A stretch of DNA of 12,475 nt, from assembly GCA_905210995.1 (NCBI GenBank), contig CAJLZE010000064.1, positions 1-12,475 on the forward strand, written 5' to 3'. Origin of the DNA: an uncultured Anaerotruncus sp. GTDB lineage: Bacteria; Bacillota; Clostridia; Oscillospirales; CAG-272. The notes under the pieces are model-generated. The model saw nothing but the letters and a program-made list of their open reading frames with translations. It searched no databases and was not told the DNA's origin. Position numbers and translations under genes: made by a program. Below are positions 1-7,981 of this stretch, in pieces; within the stretch, counting starts at the first letter, position 1; each line of letters starts with the position of its first letter.

Positions 1-975
1 GCTCCCGCGTCCGACCTTGACGCCGCGGAAGATTATCGAATTTTCAACGCTGCCCTCGATTATGCAGCCGTCGGCAATTAGCGTGTTGCCCACCGACGAT
101 CCCGTGCGGTATATCGTCGGCGCGGAGTTGCGGACCTTTGTGTAGACCGGTCTGTCGGCAACGCCGAAGAGTGCGTCGCGCACCTCGGGCCTGAGCAACT
201 GCATCGAGCAGTCGAAATACCCCGCGAGCGAGGAGACGAGCGAATAATATCCGTCGTAGTGATATACGCGGTAGTCGGCATGCCCTATATTGCGGGCTAT
301 CACATCGCGGAAGAAGCTCGTGTATCCGTGCGCGGCGGCGTCGCCGAGTATATTCAGCAGGTACATACGGTTTATGACCATTATATTAGTGCTGATATCC
401 TGACCGGGGAGTATATCGTTCGAATACTCTATGGCATCAACAATCCTGCCGCTCGCGTCGGAGATTATAACGGAATGACGCGGAGAGCTGAGACCGGGCT
501 GGTCTATGTGCTTAACGACAAGGGTGAAGTCCGCTCCCGTCTCGACGTGACGGTCGATGACATCGGAGAGGTCGATGTTGCAGATCGTATCGCAATCGCA
601 GAGGACGATAACATCCTCGGTGCAGCGCGAAATGAAGTTCACAACGCCGAGCAGAGCCTCAAGGCGCGTGCTGTAAAGCTGCCCCACGCCCTTTGCGTCA
701 TATGCGGTGATGAAGGGGGGCAGTATCTTTATGCCGCCCGAGCGGCGCGCAAGGTCCCAGTCCTTTCCCGTGCCGATATGGTCGAGCAACGACTGGTAGT
801 TGTAGTGGGTTATCACTCCGACCTTCGATATGCCGGAGTTTATCATATTTGAAAGTGCAAAGTCGATAAGACGGTACCTGCCGCCAAAGGGTACGCTCGC
901 CATCGTGCGAAGGCGGGTAAGCTCAGGCAGACTTTCGTCATGAATGTTTGAGAATACTATTCCTGCGGCTGTCAT
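1..975 (-). CDS. glgD: GlgD, ADP-glucose pyrophosphorylase partner subunit (3' end cut by window edge)
   Basis: Open frame of 325 codons from ATG at 975 to the window edge with no stop, so the C-terminus is missing (family usual about 370 residues). A strong GGAGGAAG ribosome binding site lies just upstream. The protein belongs to the ADP-glucose pyrophosphorylase family: residues 30-49 read PFGGRYRLIDFALSNMINSG, and the C-terminal part (from about 280) is the start of the hexapeptide beta-helix. It is the GlgD type. The nucleotide-binding LAGGQGSRL loop of GlgC is replaced by NIHDESLPELTRL (10-22). The GlgC SGDHIYK motif is DCDTICN (127-133), which keeps the Asp but loses its surroundings, and no EKP sugar-phosphate motif is seen. 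In Firmicutes, GlgD pairs with GlgC and raises its activity. It lies 48 bases after glgC in the same operon. Assignment is secure; lack of catalysis is inferred from the motifs. Confidence 0.95.
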   Translation of the reverse strand, partial: MTAAGIVFSNIHDESLPELTRLRTMASVPFGGRYRLIDFALSNMINSGISKVGVITHYNYQSLLDHIGTGKDWDLARRSGGIKILPPFITAYDAKGVGQLYSTRLEALLGVVNFISRCTEDVIVLCDCDTICNIDLSDVIDRHVETGADFTLVVKHIDQPGLSSPRHSVIISDASGRIVDAIEYSNDILPGQDISTNIMVINRMYLLNILGDAAAHGYTSFFRDVIARNIGHADYRVYHYDGYYSLVSSLAGYFDCSMQLLRPEVRDALFGVADRPVYTKVRNSAPTIYRTGSSVGNTLIADGCIIEGSVENSIIFRGVKVGRGS

Positions 976-1023
976 TTTGCTTCCTCCGTTTTTATCATTT
1001 CTTTCTGTCAAGCGTCTCTCCGC

Positions 1024-2208
1024 TCAGTTGGCGGAGAGCATGGCGCCGGGCGCCACGGTGCCGCCTGCCGGCACCGTGGCATCGGAACCCACCACGGTTA
1101 TATCCGCTCCCGTGCTTTCGGGCGCGCCGACCACGGCGCCCTCGCCTATGACGGCGCGGGAATCTATTATCGAATACGACACCGACGCTCCCGCCTTTAC
1201 GGTAACGTCGCTCATCACGACGGAATCAATAACAGATGCGCCGGGCATCACCTTAACGCCGGCGCCGAGCACCGAGCCGCGCACCGTGCCGCGTATCTCG
1301 CAGCCCTCGGTGATAGAGGAGTTCTCCACCACGGCTCCCGCCGCGACATAATGCGGGGCGCGCGCATCGTGACGCGAATAAATGCGCCATTTGTCGTCGC
1401 CGAGCTGGAGCGCGGGAGAATCGCCGAGCATATCCATGTTGGCTTCCCAAAGCGAACGTATGGTACCGACGTCCTTCCAGTAGCCGCTGAAGGGGTATGC
1501 GTACATTTTTTCACCCGCGGCAAGCATTGCGGGAATGACGTTTTTGCCGAAGTCGTTGCTCGATTTTTCGTCCGCCTCGTCCTCGCGCAGGTATTTGAAG
1601 AGCTTTTCCTTATTGAAGATGTAAATGCCCATCGAAGCCTTGGTGCTGTCGGGGTTCTTCGGCTTCTCCGAGAATTTCGTTATGCGGTCATCCGCATCGG
1701 TCGTCATGATACCGAAGCGGCTCGCCTCGCTGAGCGGCACCTCGATAACGGCAATGGTGCAGTCGGCGCCGTTTTTCTTGTGCGCGTCAAGCATCTTCGA
1801 ATAGTCCATTTTGTAGATATGGTCGCCCGACAGCACAAGCACATATTCGGGATCGTACCTGTCGATGAACTCAATATTCTGATAGATCGCATTTGCGGTG
1901 CCGCGGTACCAGTCGGCGGATTTTTTGCCCTGATAGGGCGGCAGGATCTTAACGCCGCCGAAGGTGCGGTCAAGATCCCACGGCAGACCGTTGCCGATAT
2001 AATCGTTGAGAAGGAGCGGCTGATACTGCGTGAGAACACCCACGGTATCAATGCCGGAGTTGACGCAGTTGGAAAGAGTAAAGTCGATGATACGGTATTT
2101 TCCGCCGAACGAAACGGCGGGCTTGGCGAGCCTTGAGGTCAGCGTGTAAAGTCTGCTGCCCTGCCCGCCCGCAAGCAGCATGGCAACACATTCTTTTTTT
2201 CTGTACAT
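1024..2208 (-). CDS. glgC: Glucose-1-phosphate adenylyltransferase, catalytic subunit (ADP-glucose pyrophosphorylase)
   Basis: Makes ADP-glucose from ATP and glucose-1-phosphate, the committed step of glycogen synthesis in the cytoplasm. The 394-residue protein has the full catalytic set: nucleotide loop LAGGQGSRL (12-20), AKPAVSFGGKYRIIDF (28-43), SGDHIYKMDY (127-136) with the catalytic Asp129, and FSEKPK (179-184) with the sugar-phosphate Lys182. The N-terminal two-thirds is the nucleotidyltransferase domain. Residues from about 285 show the hexapeptide repeats of a left-handed beta-helix. The frame is open upstream to 2256, but ATG 2208 (MYRKKECVAM) is preferred: it has GAAAGGAAAG at 2217-2226 and puts the conserved LAGG motif at the usual distance. 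The 2232 and 2256 starts have no evident ribosome binding site. It is the middle gene of glgBCD, 103 bases after glgB. Confidence 0.96.
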   Translation of the reverse strand: MYRKKECVAMLLAGGQGSRLYTLTSRLAKPAVSFGGKYRIIDFTLSNCVNSGIDTVGVLTQYQPLLLNDYIGNGLPWDLDRTFGGVKILPPYQGKKSADWYRGTANAIYQNIEFIDRYDPEYVLVLSGDHIYKMDYSKMLDAHKKNGADCTIAVIEVPLSEASRFGIMTTDADDRITKFSEKPKNPDSTKASMGIYIFNKEKLFKYLREDEADEKSSNDFGKNVIPAMLAAGEKMYAYPFSGYWKDVGTIRSLWEANMDMLGDSPALQLGDDKWRIYSRHDARAPHYVAAGAVVENSSITEGCEIRGTVRGSVLGAGVKVMPGASVIDSVVMSDVTVKAGASVSYSIIDSRAVIGEGAVVGAPESTGADITVVGSDATVPAGGTVAPGAMLSAN

Positions 2209-2216
2209 ACCCGAAA

Positions 2217-2226
2217 CTTTCCTTTC
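2217..2226 (-). promoter_or_regulatory. Ribosome binding site deciding the glgC start
   Basis: GAAAGGAAAG on the minus strand, 8-11 bases before ATG 2208. The longer in-frame starts at 2232 and 2256 have no comparable purine run, so the shorter GlgC of 394 residues is favoured. Confidence 0.6.
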
Positions 2227-2311
2227 TTTCATTTTCAGTAATTTGTTATCCTGCATATCGGTTCTGTATAATTATAATTTTCGTTATTCAAAGATATTAC
2301 AGCGGACGGCG

Positions 2312-4312
2312 TTATGCCTCTTCCGTTTTTTCATCATCGCATGGCTTCACGCATTCGTCGGGCTCCGCAAGCAGCTCTATGCGCCGCAGTATCAGCGCGC
2401 CGAGCGGAGGGATCCTCAGCCTGACCGACGCCGCTCTGCCGTTCCATGCGACGGCCTCCGCGGTCACGTCGCCGTCGTTGCGCACGCCCGATCCGCCGTA
2501 CCTTTCGTCGTCGGACGACATAAGCTCGCGGTACACCCCGCGCTCGGGCACGCCGATCCTGTAATCCTCATACGTCTCGGGAGTGAAATTCAGCACGACG
2601 AGCAGCTCGTCGCCGTCGGCAGCACGCCGCAGGAAGGTAAGGATGCTCTGATCTCTGTTGTCGGCGTCGATCCATTCGAAGCCCTCCCATGAGGTGTCCC
2701 TCTCCCAGAGCTCATGCGACGCAAGATACAGAGCGTTCAGCTCGGCGCAGTAAAGCTGGAATTTTGCATGGGATTCATAGTCGAGAAGAAACCACTCGAT
2801 CTGCCCCGCATAGTCCCATTCGCGGAACTGGCCGATCTCGCACCCCATAAACATCAGCTTCTTGCCCGGATGCGTCATCATATACGCCATAAAAGCGCGC
2901 GTTCCCGCAAATTTGCGCCAGTAATCGCCCGGCATACGGTCAAGAAGCGACTTCTTGCCGTGCACGACCTCGTCGTGCGATATCGGAAGGATATATCTTT
3001 CGCCGAAGGCGTACATCATTGAAAATGTAAGCTTTCCGTGATGGTATTTTCTGAATATCGGGTCTGTCTCCTCATATGAGAGCGCGTCGTTCATCCAGCC
3101 CATGTTCCACTTGAACGAAAAACCGAGCCCGCCGTTTTCAAACGTCGTGAGGTTGCTCCATGCGGTCGATTCCTCGGCTATCATCATAACGCCGGGGTAA
3201 AGATGCGCCATCGTGCCGTTCAGCTTGCGGAAGAAGGCTATCGCCTCAAGGCAGCGGTTGTCGCCGTACACGTTCGGCACCCACTCGCCCGGCGCGCGGT
3301 CATAGTCAAGATAAAGCATCGACGCCACGGCATCGACACGCAGACCGTCGATGTGATATTTCTCCGCCCAGAAGCAGGCGTCGGATACCAGAAAGCTCTC
3401 GACCTCGCACCTGCCGACGTCAAAACGCCGCGTGCCCCACCCCGCATGCTCCATGCGGTCGGCTCCCTGATATTCGTAAAGGGGCTGTCCATCGAATTCG
3501 TAAAGCCCGTGCGCATCCTTGGGAAAATGCGCCGGCACCCAGTCAAGTATCACGCCGACGCCCGCCTCGTGCATTGAATCGACAAAGCCCATGAAGTCCT
3601 CGGGGCTCCCGTGTCTCGCCGTCGGAGCGTAATAGCCGGTGACCTGATATCCCCACGAGCCGTCATAGGGGTATTCCGTTATCGGCAGAAGCTCGACGTG
3701 AGTGTAGCCCATCTGCTTGACATACGGCGCAAGCTCGCGTGCAAGCTCGGTGTATGAAAGAACGCTGCCGTCCTCGTGCCTCATCCACGAGGAGAGCTGG
3801 AGCTCGTAAATGTTTATCGGGCGTTCGGTCGCGCGCGCATCGGGACGCGCCGCCATCCACCCGCTGTCGCGCCACCTGTGTTCGGGTATGCCGTACATCA
3901 GCGACGCCGTGCCCGGCGGGCATTCCGCCGCGAATGCATACGGGTCGGCTTTGTAGAGCTTCCGCCCGTCTGCGGCGGTAATAAGATATTTATATTTTGC
4001 ACCTCTGACGAAACCGTCTCCGACGCCGGTCGCTTCCCACACTCCGCCGGCGCTTATGCGCGTCATCGCGAGCGTGCCCTGCCAGCCGTCAAAATCGCCC
4101 GTCACGGCAACGGCTGCGGCGTTCGGCGCCCACACGCGGAACACAAAACCGCCGTCCGCGGGATGCGCCCCGAGATATTCGTATGCACGGAAGTTCGTGC
4201 CCTGATGAAAAAGATAGACCGGAAGGTCCGAGCCGTTCCCCGCGGCGCTTTTTGCGGTCTTTGCGGTCTTTTGTGCCTTCATGATCGCGTCCATCCTCTC
4301 TTTTTTCGTCAT
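2312..4312 (-). CDS. glgB: 1,4-alpha-glucan branching enzyme (GH13)
   Basis: Cuts alpha-1,4 glucan chains and rejoins them in alpha-1,6 linkage to branch glycogen. In the 666-residue form, an N-terminal CBM48-type domain (about 54-125, FVFRVWAPNAAAVAVTGDFD) precedes the GH13 barrel. The barrel carries GLRVDAV (323-329) with nucleophile Asp327, MMIAEEST (376-383) with acid/base Glu380, and ISHDEVVHGK (444-453) with Asp447. An all-beta C-terminal domain ends in an acidic tail (EKTEEA). Length and motifs are normal for GlgB. The frame extends to a GTG at 4330, but that codon falls at the expected transcription start of the promoter at 4336-4363 and has no ribosome binding site. ATG 4312 has GGAG 12 bases upstream, a rather long spacing, so ATG 4294 or 4282 remain possible. 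It is the first gene of glgBCD. Confidence 0.96.
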   Translation of the reverse strand: MTKKERMDAIMKAQKTAKTAKSAAGNGSDLPVYLFHQGTNFRAYEYLGAHPADGGFVFRVWAPNAAAVAVTGDFDGWQGTLAMTRISAGGVWEATGVGDGFVRGAKYKYLITAADGRKLYKADPYAFAAECPPGTASLMYGIPEHRWRDSGWMAARPDARATERPINIYELQLSSWMRHEDGSVLSYTELARELAPYVKQMGYTHVELLPITEYPYDGSWGYQVTGYYAPTARHGSPEDFMGFVDSMHEAGVGVILDWVPAHFPKDAHGLYEFDGQPLYEYQGADRMEHAGWGTRRFDVGRCEVESFLVSDACFWAEKYHIDGLRVDAVASMLYLDYDRAPGEWVPNVYGDNRCLEAIAFFRKLNGTMAHLYPGVMMIAEESTAWSNLTTFENGGLGFSFKWNMGWMNDALSYEETDPIFRKYHHGKLTFSMMYAFGERYILPISHDEVVHGKKSLLDRMPGDYWRKFAGTRAFMAYMMTHPGKKLMFMGCEIGQFREWDYAGQIEWFLLDYESHAKFQLYCAELNALYLASHELWERDTSWEGFEWIDADNRDQSILTFLRRAADGDELLVVLNFTPETYEDYRIGVPERGVYRELMSSDDERYGGSGVRNDGDVTAEAVAWNGRAASVRLRIPPLGALILRRIELLAEPDECVKPCDDEKTEEA
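4251..4268. repeat. Tandem 9-base duplication in the glgB N-terminus
   Basis: TTTGCGGTC occurs twice back to back. It encodes the repeated KTA of the lysine/alanine-rich start of GlgB, before the CBM48 domain. It keeps frame and lies in a linker that varies in the family, so it is probably neutral. Confidence 0.6.
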
Positions 4313-4335
4313 CGGGATACAATTCTCCACTTTTA

Positions 4336-4363
4336 ATTATACTACTTTTTTTTGTTTAGTCAA
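4336..4363 (-). promoter_or_regulatory. Sigma-A promoter of the glgBCD operon
   Basis: On the minus strand: -35 TTGACT (4358-4363), a 16-base A-rich spacer, and -10 TATAAT (4336-4341). Five of six and six of six bases match consensus. The predicted transcription start is near 4329, about 17 bases before ATG 4312, so the leader is very short and cannot hold a riboswitch or attenuator. Confidence 0.8.
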
Positions 4364-4434
4364 TATATTTTTACCCACCGCCGCCGTTTTTATTTGCGCT
4401 GCGCGACGGCGATATTTCACAAAGACATCAAACT

Positions 4435-4454
4435 CGTATCAAGCGCTTGACACG
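4435..4454. promoter_or_regulatory. Operator-like dyad overlapping the ABC operon -35
   Basis: A 20-base inverted repeat in which nine of ten positions pair. The central 12 bases, TCAAGCGCTTGA (4439-4450), are a perfect palindrome. It overlaps the -35 box (4447-4452), as expected of a repressor site. The AAGCGCTT core with a central CG resembles sites of LacI/GalR-family regulators, including CcpA cre sites. The flanks do not fit the cre consensus (TGW...WCA), so I call it LacI-like, not a cre. No regulator gene is in the window. Confidence 0.55.
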
Positions 4455-4475
4455 GACGCGGTTTATAAATATAAT
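4447..4475 (+). promoter_or_regulatory. Consensus sigma-A promoter of the Gld-like ABC operon
   Basis: -35 TTGACA (4447-4452), exactly 17 bases, -10 TATAAT (4470-4475): a perfect match to consensus in both boxes and in spacing. The expected start is near 4482, about 40 bases before the ATPase start codon. Its strength, together with the dyad over the -35, suggests a promoter held down by a repressor. Confidence 0.85.
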
Positions 4476-4522
4476 ATACTATATGTGTAATACCCATTAA
4501 TTACGACCGGAGGAAAAACGTT

Positions 4523-5608
4523 TTGATCGAAGTTCGCAATCTGACCAAAAAATACGGCGATCACCTCGCCGTGAACGATCTTTCCTTTACCATTGAAAAG
4601 GGCAAGATCTACGGTCTGCTCGGTCCCAACGGAGCGGGCAAATCAACGACGATGAATATCATAACCGGCTGCCTTGCAGCAACGTCGGGGACGGTACTCA
4701 TCGACGGGCACGACATATTTGAGGAGCCGATCGAGGCGAAGCGGCATATCGGATATCTCCCCGAACAGCCGCCGCTTTACACCGACATGACGGCTGCGGA
4801 ATACCTTGACTTTGTAGCACGGGCAAAGGGAATGCCCTACGATGCGGCGCTGCGTCAGGAAAAGGAGGTAATGCAGCTAACCGGCATCGAACCGGTAAAG
4901 GACAGGCTGCTCAAAAACCTTTCAAAGGGATACCGCCAGCGTGTCGGCATAGCGCAGGCAATGCTCGGCGATCCGGACGTGATAATACTCGACGAGCCGA
5001 CGGTCGGGCTTGACCCCAAGCAGATAATCGAGATACGCGACCTGATAAAGAAGCTCGGCAGCATAAAGACAGTCATTCTCAGCAGCCATATACTCGCCGA
5101 GATCAGCGCGGTATGCGACCACGTGATGATAATCTCGCACGGCAGGCTCGTTGCCGACGATTCGATAGAAGATCTTGAGAACTCGGTCAACAGCGCAAAC
5201 GACCTCTCGCTCAAGGTGCGCGGCTCTGCCGTTGACGTAAAACGCATCCTTGCGGGCGTCGGCGGCATCGTATCGGCCGAATATTCCGAAAAGGACGGCG
5301 TGACCTCCGCCGCACTTAAGACGGAAAAGAGCCTTGATATACGCGACGACATCTTTTTCGCCTTTGCAGCGGCTCGCCTGCCCGTGATAGAGATGGTATA
5401 CCGCGTTCTTACCCTTGAGGATATATTCCTCGCCCTCACCGATGACGGCGATGCCCCGCACGACGACGGAACAGAGCAGCATGCCGACACCGGGCGCCGC
5501 CGCCCGCACCTTTTCGCCCGCGCGGGAAAAGAGGAAGAAGAAAACTCCGACGACGACTACACGCCGCAGTTCGGCTCGGTCGGCGGAGAGGAGGAAAATG
5601 ACAAATGA
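4523..5608 (+). CDS. ABC transporter ATP-binding protein, GldA-like (ABC-2 type exporter)
   Basis: Cytoplasmic ATPase that powers the permease encoded next. Motifs: Walker A GPNGAGKS (34-41), Q-loop Gln82 in EQPP, signature LSKGY (133-137), Walker B VIILDEP (153-159) with catalytic Glu158, D-loop GLDP (162-165), H-loop His189. The fold is the single-domain ATPase of the ABC-2 exporter group, with the C-terminal extension seen in GldA/CcmA-like proteins. Residues 307-361 form an unusual acidic, low-complexity tail with runs such as KEEEENSDDD, separated by a basic patch (RRRPHLFARAGK). Translation starts at TTG 4523, chosen because GGAGG at 4509-4513 is 9 bases upstream and MIEVRNLTKKYG is the normal family start. 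The stop overlaps the permease start (ATGA). Substrate unknown. Confidence 0.92.
   Translation: MIEVRNLTKKYGDHLAVNDLSFTIEKGKIYGLLGPNGAGKSTTMNIITGCLAATSGTVLIDGHDIFEEPIEAKRHIGYLPEQPPLYTDMTAAEYLDFVARAKGMPYDAALRQEKEVMQLTGIEPVKDRLLKNLSKGYRQRVGIAQAMLGDPDVIILDEPTVGLDPKQIIEIRDLIKKLGSIKTVILSSHILAEISAVCDHVMIISHGRLVADDSIEDLENSVNSANDLSLKVRGSAVDVKRILAGVGGIVSAEYSEKDGVTSAALKTEKSLDIRDDIFFAFAAARLPVIEMVYRVLTLEDIFLALTDDGDAPHDDGTEQHADTGRRRPHLFARAGKEEEENSDDDYTPQFGSVGGEEENDK
5586..5594 (+). promoter_or_regulatory. Ribosome binding site for the permease, inside the ATPase acidic tail
   Basis: GAGAGGAGG lies within the last Glu codons of the ATPase, 10 bases before the permease ATG at 5605. Together with the ATGA overlap this indicates translational coupling. 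The Glu run of the ATPase tail therefore doubles as the Shine-Dalgarno sequence. Confidence 0.7.
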
Positions 5609-6468
5609 GTGCAGTATTCAAACGTGAACTGAGATCTTATTTCAACAGCATGACGGGCTGGATCTTTCTTGCCGTCATCTTTGTATTCACCGGCGTTTTT
5701 ACCACGGCGATAAACCTGCTCTCGCAGTCGGCGAGCTTTGAGTACGTCCTCAGCCAGATAACGATAGTGTTCATGCTGATAGTGCCTATCCTCGCAATGC
5801 GTTCGATAGCCGAAGAACGCCGCTCGCGCACCGATCAGCTTCTTTACTCGCTGCCGCTGCGCGCGGTCGATATCGTGCTCGGCAAATATCTTTCGATGGT
5901 CGCCGTTCTCTTTATATCCTGTGTGGCGATGGGATTTGTGCCCGTGCTGCTCAGCCTGTACGGCATCGTGCGATATGCAAGCTGCTATGCGGCGCTTCTC
6001 GGCTTCTTCCTGCTCGGCTCGGCACTCATCGCAATATGTATGTTCATGTCGTCGCTGACAGAGAGTCAGATAATCGCCGCGGTAACTGGCTTCGGCGTCG
6101 TGCTCGCGCTCTATCTCATGAACGGACTCTCCTCCCTTATCCCCACGTCGGCTCTCGGCTCGTTCGTGTCCTTCCTTATCGTCGGCGCGGTGTTCGGGCT
6201 CATCGTCGGGGCGATAATGCGCGCCCCCGCCGTCGGCGTGATAGGCGCGGGCATCGTCATCATACCGACCTGCATATTTTATATCGCAAAAAAGGATGCG
6301 TTCGCGGGGCTCTTCCCCAAGCTCGTCTCCTACCTTGCGGTATTCGACCGCTTTGACACATTCGTTTCCGGCATTTTCGATATGACCGCGGTCGTGTATT
6401 ATCTTTCGATAATCGTTTTCTTTGTATTTTTGACCGTCCAGTCGCTTGAAAAGCGCCGCTGGAGCTGA
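5605..6468 (+). CDS. ABC-2 type transporter permease, GldF-like
   Basis: A 287-residue integral membrane protein, the channel partner of the preceding ATPase. Hydrophobic segments are visible near residues 17-37, 48-66, 95-117, 127-149, 156-178, 186-205, 209-227 and 261-279. Some of the middle ones are probably re-entrant or short, since the family usually has six. The cytoplasmic loop AEERRSRTDQLLYSLPL (69-85) is the typical ABC-2 coupling motif, and the C-terminal pattern FDRFDTFVSGIFDMTAVVYY, then LEKRRW, is typical of GldF-like proteins. ATG 5605 overlaps the ATPase stop by four bases and has a strong ribosome binding site. The GldG-like gene follows after 16 bases. Substrate unknown; the family moves polysaccharides, lipids, peptides or drugs. 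Confidence 0.9.
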   Translation: MSAVFKRELRSYFNSMTGWIFLAVIFVFTGVFTTAINLLSQSASFEYVLSQITIVFMLIVPILAMRSIAEERRSRTDQLLYSLPLRAVDIVLGKYLSMVAVLFISCVAMGFVPVLLSLYGIVRYASCYAALLGFFLLGSALIAICMFMSSLTESQIIAAVTGFGVVLALYLMNGLSSLIPTSALGSFVSFLIVGAVFGLIVGAIMRAPAVGVIGAGIVIIPTCIFYIAKKDAFAGLFPKLVSYLAVFDRFDTFVSGIFDMTAVVYYLSIIVFFVFLTVQSLEKRRWS

Positions 6469-6484
6469 GGGGAGGACGCACACA

Positions 6485-7981
6485 ATGAACGAACAGAACA
6501 AAAAAGCTGCCGTGGATACCGGCGAAAAAAGCATTAAGGCGCGTCTTTTCGGCGACCGCAAGAGCGGCCGCGCGGGCGGCTACACCGTTCTTATGACGGT
6601 CGTGCTGCTTGCGGCGCTTATCGTGGTCAACCTCATTATCAACGCGCTGCCCGCAAAATTCACCAAGCTCGATTCAAGCTCCTCCAAAATGTACACCCTC
6701 TCCGAAACGACGCAGAAGTACATTTCCGGGCTTGATGAACCGATAACGCTCTGGTTCATCTGCCCGGGCGGGACAGAGGACACACAGCTCGGCACCTTTC
6801 TCACACGCTTTGCCGAGCTTTCGTCAAACGTCACGCTGAAGGTCGCCGACCCTGTTGCCGACCCGGATTTCATTTCGAAATACACCGACTCGCAGCCCTC
6901 GGAATACAGCGTTATAGTTGAGAGCTCCCGCCGCAGCAAGGTCGTTGATTACAGCGATATGTACTATTACTACAACAGTCAGTACGGCAAGCTCACCATT
7001 AGCGAATATCAGCAGTATGCGCAGTACGGTCTCAGCGCCGAGCCGTATTTTGACGGCGACAATCAGCTTGCCTGCGCCGTGGAATATGTCACAGCCGAGA
7101 CACTGCCCACACTGTACACGCTCACCGGTCACGGCGAGCAGGAGCTGACGCAGATGCTCTCGAGCTATATCGATCTTTCGGGCTTCCCCACCTCGCAGCT
7201 CAACATCGCACTTGAGGGCGACGCGATACCCGAGGCCTGCTCCTGCATACTCATTTATGCACCCGAGCTCGACCTTTCCGACGGGGAGCTTGAAAAGCTC
7301 GACACCTATGCAAAAAACGGCGGCCACATCCTCATGATAAGCGGCAGCACGACCGCGGGGCTTCCGAATTTTTCAAAGCTTGCGGCGGGATTCGGACTTG
7401 AGGGCAACTACGGCACCGTCAACGAGGGCAGCGCCGGCAGCTACTATCCCAACACGCCGTACTATTTCTACCCCGTCGTTTCCTCCACGCACACCTCCGT
7501 GTCGATAGTCGCATCCGGCTCATACCGTCTTCTTGTCCCCCAATCGCATGCGATAAGTCAGACAGGCTCGCTCCCCTCCGGAGTCACCGTGACCGAGCTC
7601 CTCACCACCTCGTCAAAGGGATATCTCAAGCAGTCCGACGACACCAAGACCGATCCCGCACCGCTGAGCATTGCTTCCGCGTCCGAAAACAAGGACACCG
7701 GCGCGCGCATGATATGGATCGCAGCTCCGCTTTTTGCATCAGACAGCTTCATCTCGGCGACAAACGGCGCCAATCTCTACTGCTTCCTCAATATGCTCTC
7801 ATGGCTCTGCGACAGCTTCAAGTCCTCCCTGCCAGAGATCTCGGCGGTCGATATATCCGCATCGACGCTGACGGTCACCTCCTCATCCGCCGTGATGTGG
7901 GGTGCGGTGTTCGTTATCATCGTTCCCGTCGTTGTGATAGCCGTGGGCTTCATACGCTGGAACCGCCGCCGCAAACAGTGA
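6485..7981 (+). CDS. GldG-like ABC transporter auxiliary protein
   Basis: A 498-residue protein with a cytoplasmic basic N-terminus, one membrane segment (about 33-55), a large domain outside the membrane (about 56-468) and a C-terminal membrane segment (about 469-490) ending in WNRRRKQ. This is the layout of GldG and related ABC auxiliary proteins. TGHGEQEL (214-221) is the conserved motif of the family, and the following segment (LIYAPELDLSDGELEKLDTY, then GGHILMISG) is the usual Rossmann-like part. ATG 6485 is chosen because GGGGAGG (6469-6475) sits 9 bases upstream; the upstream in-frame TTG at 6446 lies inside the permease and lacks a site. In gliding Bacteroidetes GldG works with GldA and GldF. 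Here it follows their homologues in the same order, so it presumably forms a complex with them. Confidence 0.87.
   Translation: MNEQNKKAAVDTGEKSIKARLFGDRKSGRAGGYTVLMTVVLLAALIVVNLIINALPAKFTKLDSSSSKMYTLSETTQKYISGLDEPITLWFICPGGTEDTQLGTFLTRFAELSSNVTLKVADPVADPDFISKYTDSQPSEYSVIVESSRRSKVVDYSDMYYYYNSQYGKLTISEYQQYAQYGLSAEPYFDGDNQLACAVEYVTAETLPTLYTLTGHGEQELTQMLSSYIDLSGFPTSQLNIALEGDAIPEACSCILIYAPELDLSDGELEKLDTYAKNGGHILMISGSTTAGLPNFSKLAAGFGLEGNYGTVNEGSAGSYYPNTPYYFYPVVSSTHTSVSIVASGSYRLLVPQSHAISQTGSLPSGVTVTELLTTSSKGYLKQSDDTKTDPAPLSIASASENKDTGARMIWIAAPLFASDSFISATNGANLYCFLNMLSWLCDSFKSSLPEISAVDISASTLTVTSSSAVMWGAVFVIIVPVVVIAVGFIRWNRRRKQ

Noticed and set aside
259..852. 197-codon plus-strand open frame
   Set aside because: It is antisense to glgD, whose frame gives a clear pyrophosphorylase-family protein; the plus-strand translation has no recognisable domain or ribosome binding site.
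1351..2136. 261-codon plus-strand open frame
   Set aside because: It is the complement of glgC, a third-position GC effect; no start signal or family resemblance.
2209..2311. Possible internal promoter (TATAAT-like) before glgC
   Set aside because: A TATAAT occurs on the minus strand, but no -35 box sits at a proper distance; AT-richness alone explains it.
4382..4411. Weak inverted repeat CGCCGT/ACGGCG between the divergent promoters
   Set aside because: Six-base arms with an 18-base loop and no T-run; it lies upstream of both transcription starts, so it is unlikely to act as an RNA hairpin.
4439..4450. CcpA cre site
   Set aside because: The AAGCGCTT core fits, but the flanks lack the TGW and WCA of the cre consensus; kept only as a LacI-like dyad.
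5557..6561. 334-codon minus-strand open frame
   Set aside because: It is antisense to the permease and the ends of its neighbours. The translation is a biased mix of His, Arg, Asp, Glu and Tyr, as expected from the complement of a hydrophobic gene.
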